A stretch of DNA of 64,000 nt, from positions 1 through 64,000 of the forward strand of contig JARIAQ010000032.1 in assembly GCA_029257775.1 (NCBI GenBank), in the 5' to 3' direction. The notes under the pieces are model-generated. The model was not told where the DNA came from and did not search any database. It was given only the letters and a program-made list of their open reading frames with translations. Numbering within the stretch: the first letter of the stretch is position 1; each line of letters begins with the position of its first letter. The stretch is from Blautia sp. (GTDB lineage Bacteria; Bacillota; Clostridia; Lachnospirales; Lachnospiraceae). Shown piece after piece: positions 62,495 through 64,000 of the stretch. A program made the position numbers and the translations under genes.

Positions 62495-63580
62495 TTACTG
62501 TATTTTTTTGATAATCAAGTCTCCCATTTCTTCTGTTGAAACTCTTATTTTATTTTCTGACATAATATCCAAAGTCCGATAGCCTGCATTTAATACTTCA
62601 TTTACTGCATTTTCAATAGCATTTGCTTCTGTATCCATAGAAAGCGAATACCGTAAAAGCATAGCCGCAGATAAAATAGCCGCAACAGGATTGGCAATTC
62701 CTTTTCCTGCAATATCTGGTGCTGAACCATGAGACGGCTCATACAATCCAAAACTAGTCTCGTTTAAACTTGCGGAAGGTAACATTCCTATGGATCCTGT
62801 CAGCATACTTGCTTCATCTGAAAGAATGTCTCCAAACATATTCTCTGTTAAAATCACATCAAACTGTCCTGGATTAGAAATCAACTGCATAGCACAATTA
62901 TCTACTAACATATGCTCTAAAGTAACTTCAGGATAAGCCATTGCTACTTCCTCTATTATTGTTCTCCACAAACGGGATGAATCTAATACATTTGCTTTAT
63001 CCACACTGGTAACTTTTTTCTTCCTTTTCATTGCTATATCAAAAGCCTTTTTTGCAACTCTCCGAATCTCATTTTCATCATAAGTAAGGGTGTCAAAGGC
63101 TTTTCTAATACCACTTTCCACAGTTGTGTTTCTTTCCCCAAAATAAAGACCACCTGTAAGTTCCCTTACAATCATCAAATTAATTTCTGTTTGATAAAAT
63201 TGTTCTTTTATAGGACAAGATTCTTTCAAAGCATTATGTAAATACGCTGGTCTTAAATTAGCAAAAAGTTTCAGTTCCTTTCTCAACTTCAAAAGCCCTG
63301 CCTCCGGTCTTTTCTCCGGATCCAATTTATACCATGGCGAAGTTTTAGCATCTGCTCCTACAGCTCCCATTAAAACCGCATCTGCTTTTTTCGCTTTTTC
63401 AATAGCTACGTCTGTCAACGGCTCTCCATATACATCAATGGATTTTCCTCCTAAAAGTAATTCTTCATAAGAAAATTCATGTCCGTATATTTTTGCAATG
63501 GTATCTAAAACTTTTTTAGCTTCTTTTATAATTTCTGGTCCAATACCATCTCCCGGCATTAAAACGATTTTGTATTCCAT
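62495..63580 (-). CDS. leuB: 3-isopropylmalate dehydrogenase
   Basis: The 361-residue enzyme has LMPGDGIGPEI, LRKELKLFANLRPA, RELTGGLYFG, VDKANVLDSSRLWR and YEPSHGSAPDIAGKGIANP, all typical of LeuB. I chose the ATG at 63580 with GAGGG 6 bases before it; an ATG at 63586 is upstream. It leads leuB-ilvD-ilvB; leuA, leuC, leuD and ilvC are not in the window. Confidence 0.95.
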   Translation of the reverse strand: MEYKIVLMPGDGIGPEIIKEAKKVLDTIAKIYGHEFSYEELLLGGKSIDVYGEPLTDVAIEKAKKADAVLMGAVGADAKTSPWYKLDPEKRPEAGLLKLRKELKLFANLRPAYLHNALKESCPIKEQFYQTEINLMIVRELTGGLYFGERNTTVESGIRKAFDTLTYDENEIRRVAKKAFDIAMKRKKKVTSVDKANVLDSSRLWRTIIEEVAMAYPEVTLEHMLVDNCAMQLISNPGQFDVILTENMFGDILSDEASMLTGSIGMLPSASLNETSFGLYEPSHGSAPDIAGKGIANPVAAILSAAMLLRYSLSMDTEANAIENAVNEVLNAGYRTLDIMSENKIRVSTEEMGDLIIKKIQ

Positions 63581-63613
63581 ATTCATCCCTCGTTTTTTAA
63601 TTAAATTATTACT

Positions 63614-63642
63614 ATGATAAGCCTTTTTGGTTCACAATTCAA
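63614..63642 (-). promoter_or_regulatory. Promoter of leuB-ilvD-ilvB
   Basis: TTGAAT (63642-63637) and TATCAT (63619-63614) are spaced 17 bases. The leader is too short for a T-box. Confidence 0.5.
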
Positions 63643-63644
63643 GC

Positions 63645-63710
63645 AATAATAAAACAGAGAGGTATGCTTTTTGGTTATGGTTTCCATTCTTTCCAAGCAA
63701 TACCTCTCTT
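63645..63710 (-). terminator. Terminator of sdaAA
   Basis: AGAGAGGTATTGCTT and AAGCATACCTCTCT form a stem of about 14 bp with one bulge, followed by GTTTTATTATT on the minus strand. Confidence 0.7.
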
Positions 63711-63715
63711 TTCCC

Positions 63716-64000
63716 TTATTCTTCTATTTTACCAAATATTTTACAACTTTTTTCACAAGCACTGGCTGTTCCTGCACAACCTCCCAAAGCGCTTTCTCTC
63801 AATTCAAAAGGAAGACATCTTCCCACATGGTACATTGCCTCTACCATCTCATCAAAAGGAATTATTTGTTCAATACCAGCAAGAGCCTGCTCCGCACAAA
63901 TCAACGCATTTGATGCTCCAATAGAATTTCGATTCTGACAAGGCGCTTCTACCAAACCTGCAATAGGATCACAGACCAATCCTAATAGATTAGACAAAGC
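63716..64000 (-). CDS. sdaAA: L-serine dehydratase, alpha subunit, C-terminal part
   Basis: The last 94 residues are present and the gene runs off the right edge, so the start is not here. LLGLVCDPIAGLVEAPCQNRN and GGCAGTASACEKSC carry the Cys ligands of the catalytic 4Fe-4S cluster of bacterial serine dehydratase. It turns serine into pyruvate and ammonia, close to the serine synthesis genes. Confidence 0.9.
   Translation of the reverse strand, partial: ALSNLLGLVCDPIAGLVEAPCQNRNSIGASNALICAEQALAGIEQIIPFDEMVEAMYHVGRCLPFELRESALGGCAGTASACEKSCKIFGKIEE

Noticed and set aside
1-64000. CRISPR arrays, tRNA or rRNA genes, transposases, prophage
   Set aside because: No regularly spaced repeats, no rRNA-like stretches, no clear tRNA cloverleaf and no mobile-element proteins were found on reading either strand.

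Overview
The window is a compact, AT-rich stretch of a low-GC Firmicutes chromosome. The gene set points to an anaerobic gut-type Clostridia, probably Lachnospiraceae. It includes a class II (B12) ribonucleotide reductase, a bifurcating-type [FeFe] hydrogenase trimer, a minimal sufC/sufB pair, a T-box leader, DUF4173, DUF2975 and DUF5692 membrane proteins, and AGGAGG ribosome sites throughout. The genus is inference. No tRNA, rRNA, CRISPR array, phage or insertion sequence was seen. Most genes lie on the minus strand.

Layout. 1-1714: a cut-off small gene and a decayed ABC transporter (ATPase with lesions, permease intact). 1838-4496: sufC, sufB-like and a P-loop protein. 4696-5346: a Sel1-repeat protein. 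5453-14880: one long minus-strand run, yibE-yibF-potABCD (polyamine uptake) followed closely by an LRR protein, a VWA/DUF2201 protein and a MoxR ATPase. 15035-16951: a LacI-ribokinase fusion. 17005-21112: nadA-nadB-nadC ending in a NiaR regulator fused to a GNAT acetyltransferase. 21301-24315: two small proteins and nrdJ behind tandem NrdR boxes. 24386-27600: a trpXYZ-type ABC transporter behind a T-box whose specifier reads UGG (Trp). 27587-35698: a sensory/transport cluster (response regulator, kinase, ABC transporter, DUF2975, XRE, DUF4173, MATE). 35825-39696: a beta-lactamase-fold serine hydrolase, an amidohydrolase and aspartate kinase.

39864-45632 is the best candidate for an undescribed system. 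It holds hypB, an 892-residue iron-sulfur/flavin oxidoreductase, hypA and a DUF5692 membrane protein. These sit behind an exact-consensus promoter and two operators of the AATTGGT-N3-ACCAATT type, with a FadR-type GntR gene next to the operon's far end. No nickel enzyme is visible in the window. 45747-49974: a flavodoxin, a zinc-ribbon protein, an MscS channel and glgB. 50196-54246: hydC-hydB-hydA. 54353-56683: an intact NMT1-type ABC transporter. 56710-64000: serC-serA, leuB-ilvD-ilvB and the end of sdaAA.

The genes serve redox balance (hydrogenase, NAD synthesis), amino acid supply (Ser, branched-chain, Asp family, Trp uptake) and polyamine uptake. Several have readable control signals: T-box, NrdR boxes, a dyad on the nad promoter and GntR-type operators.
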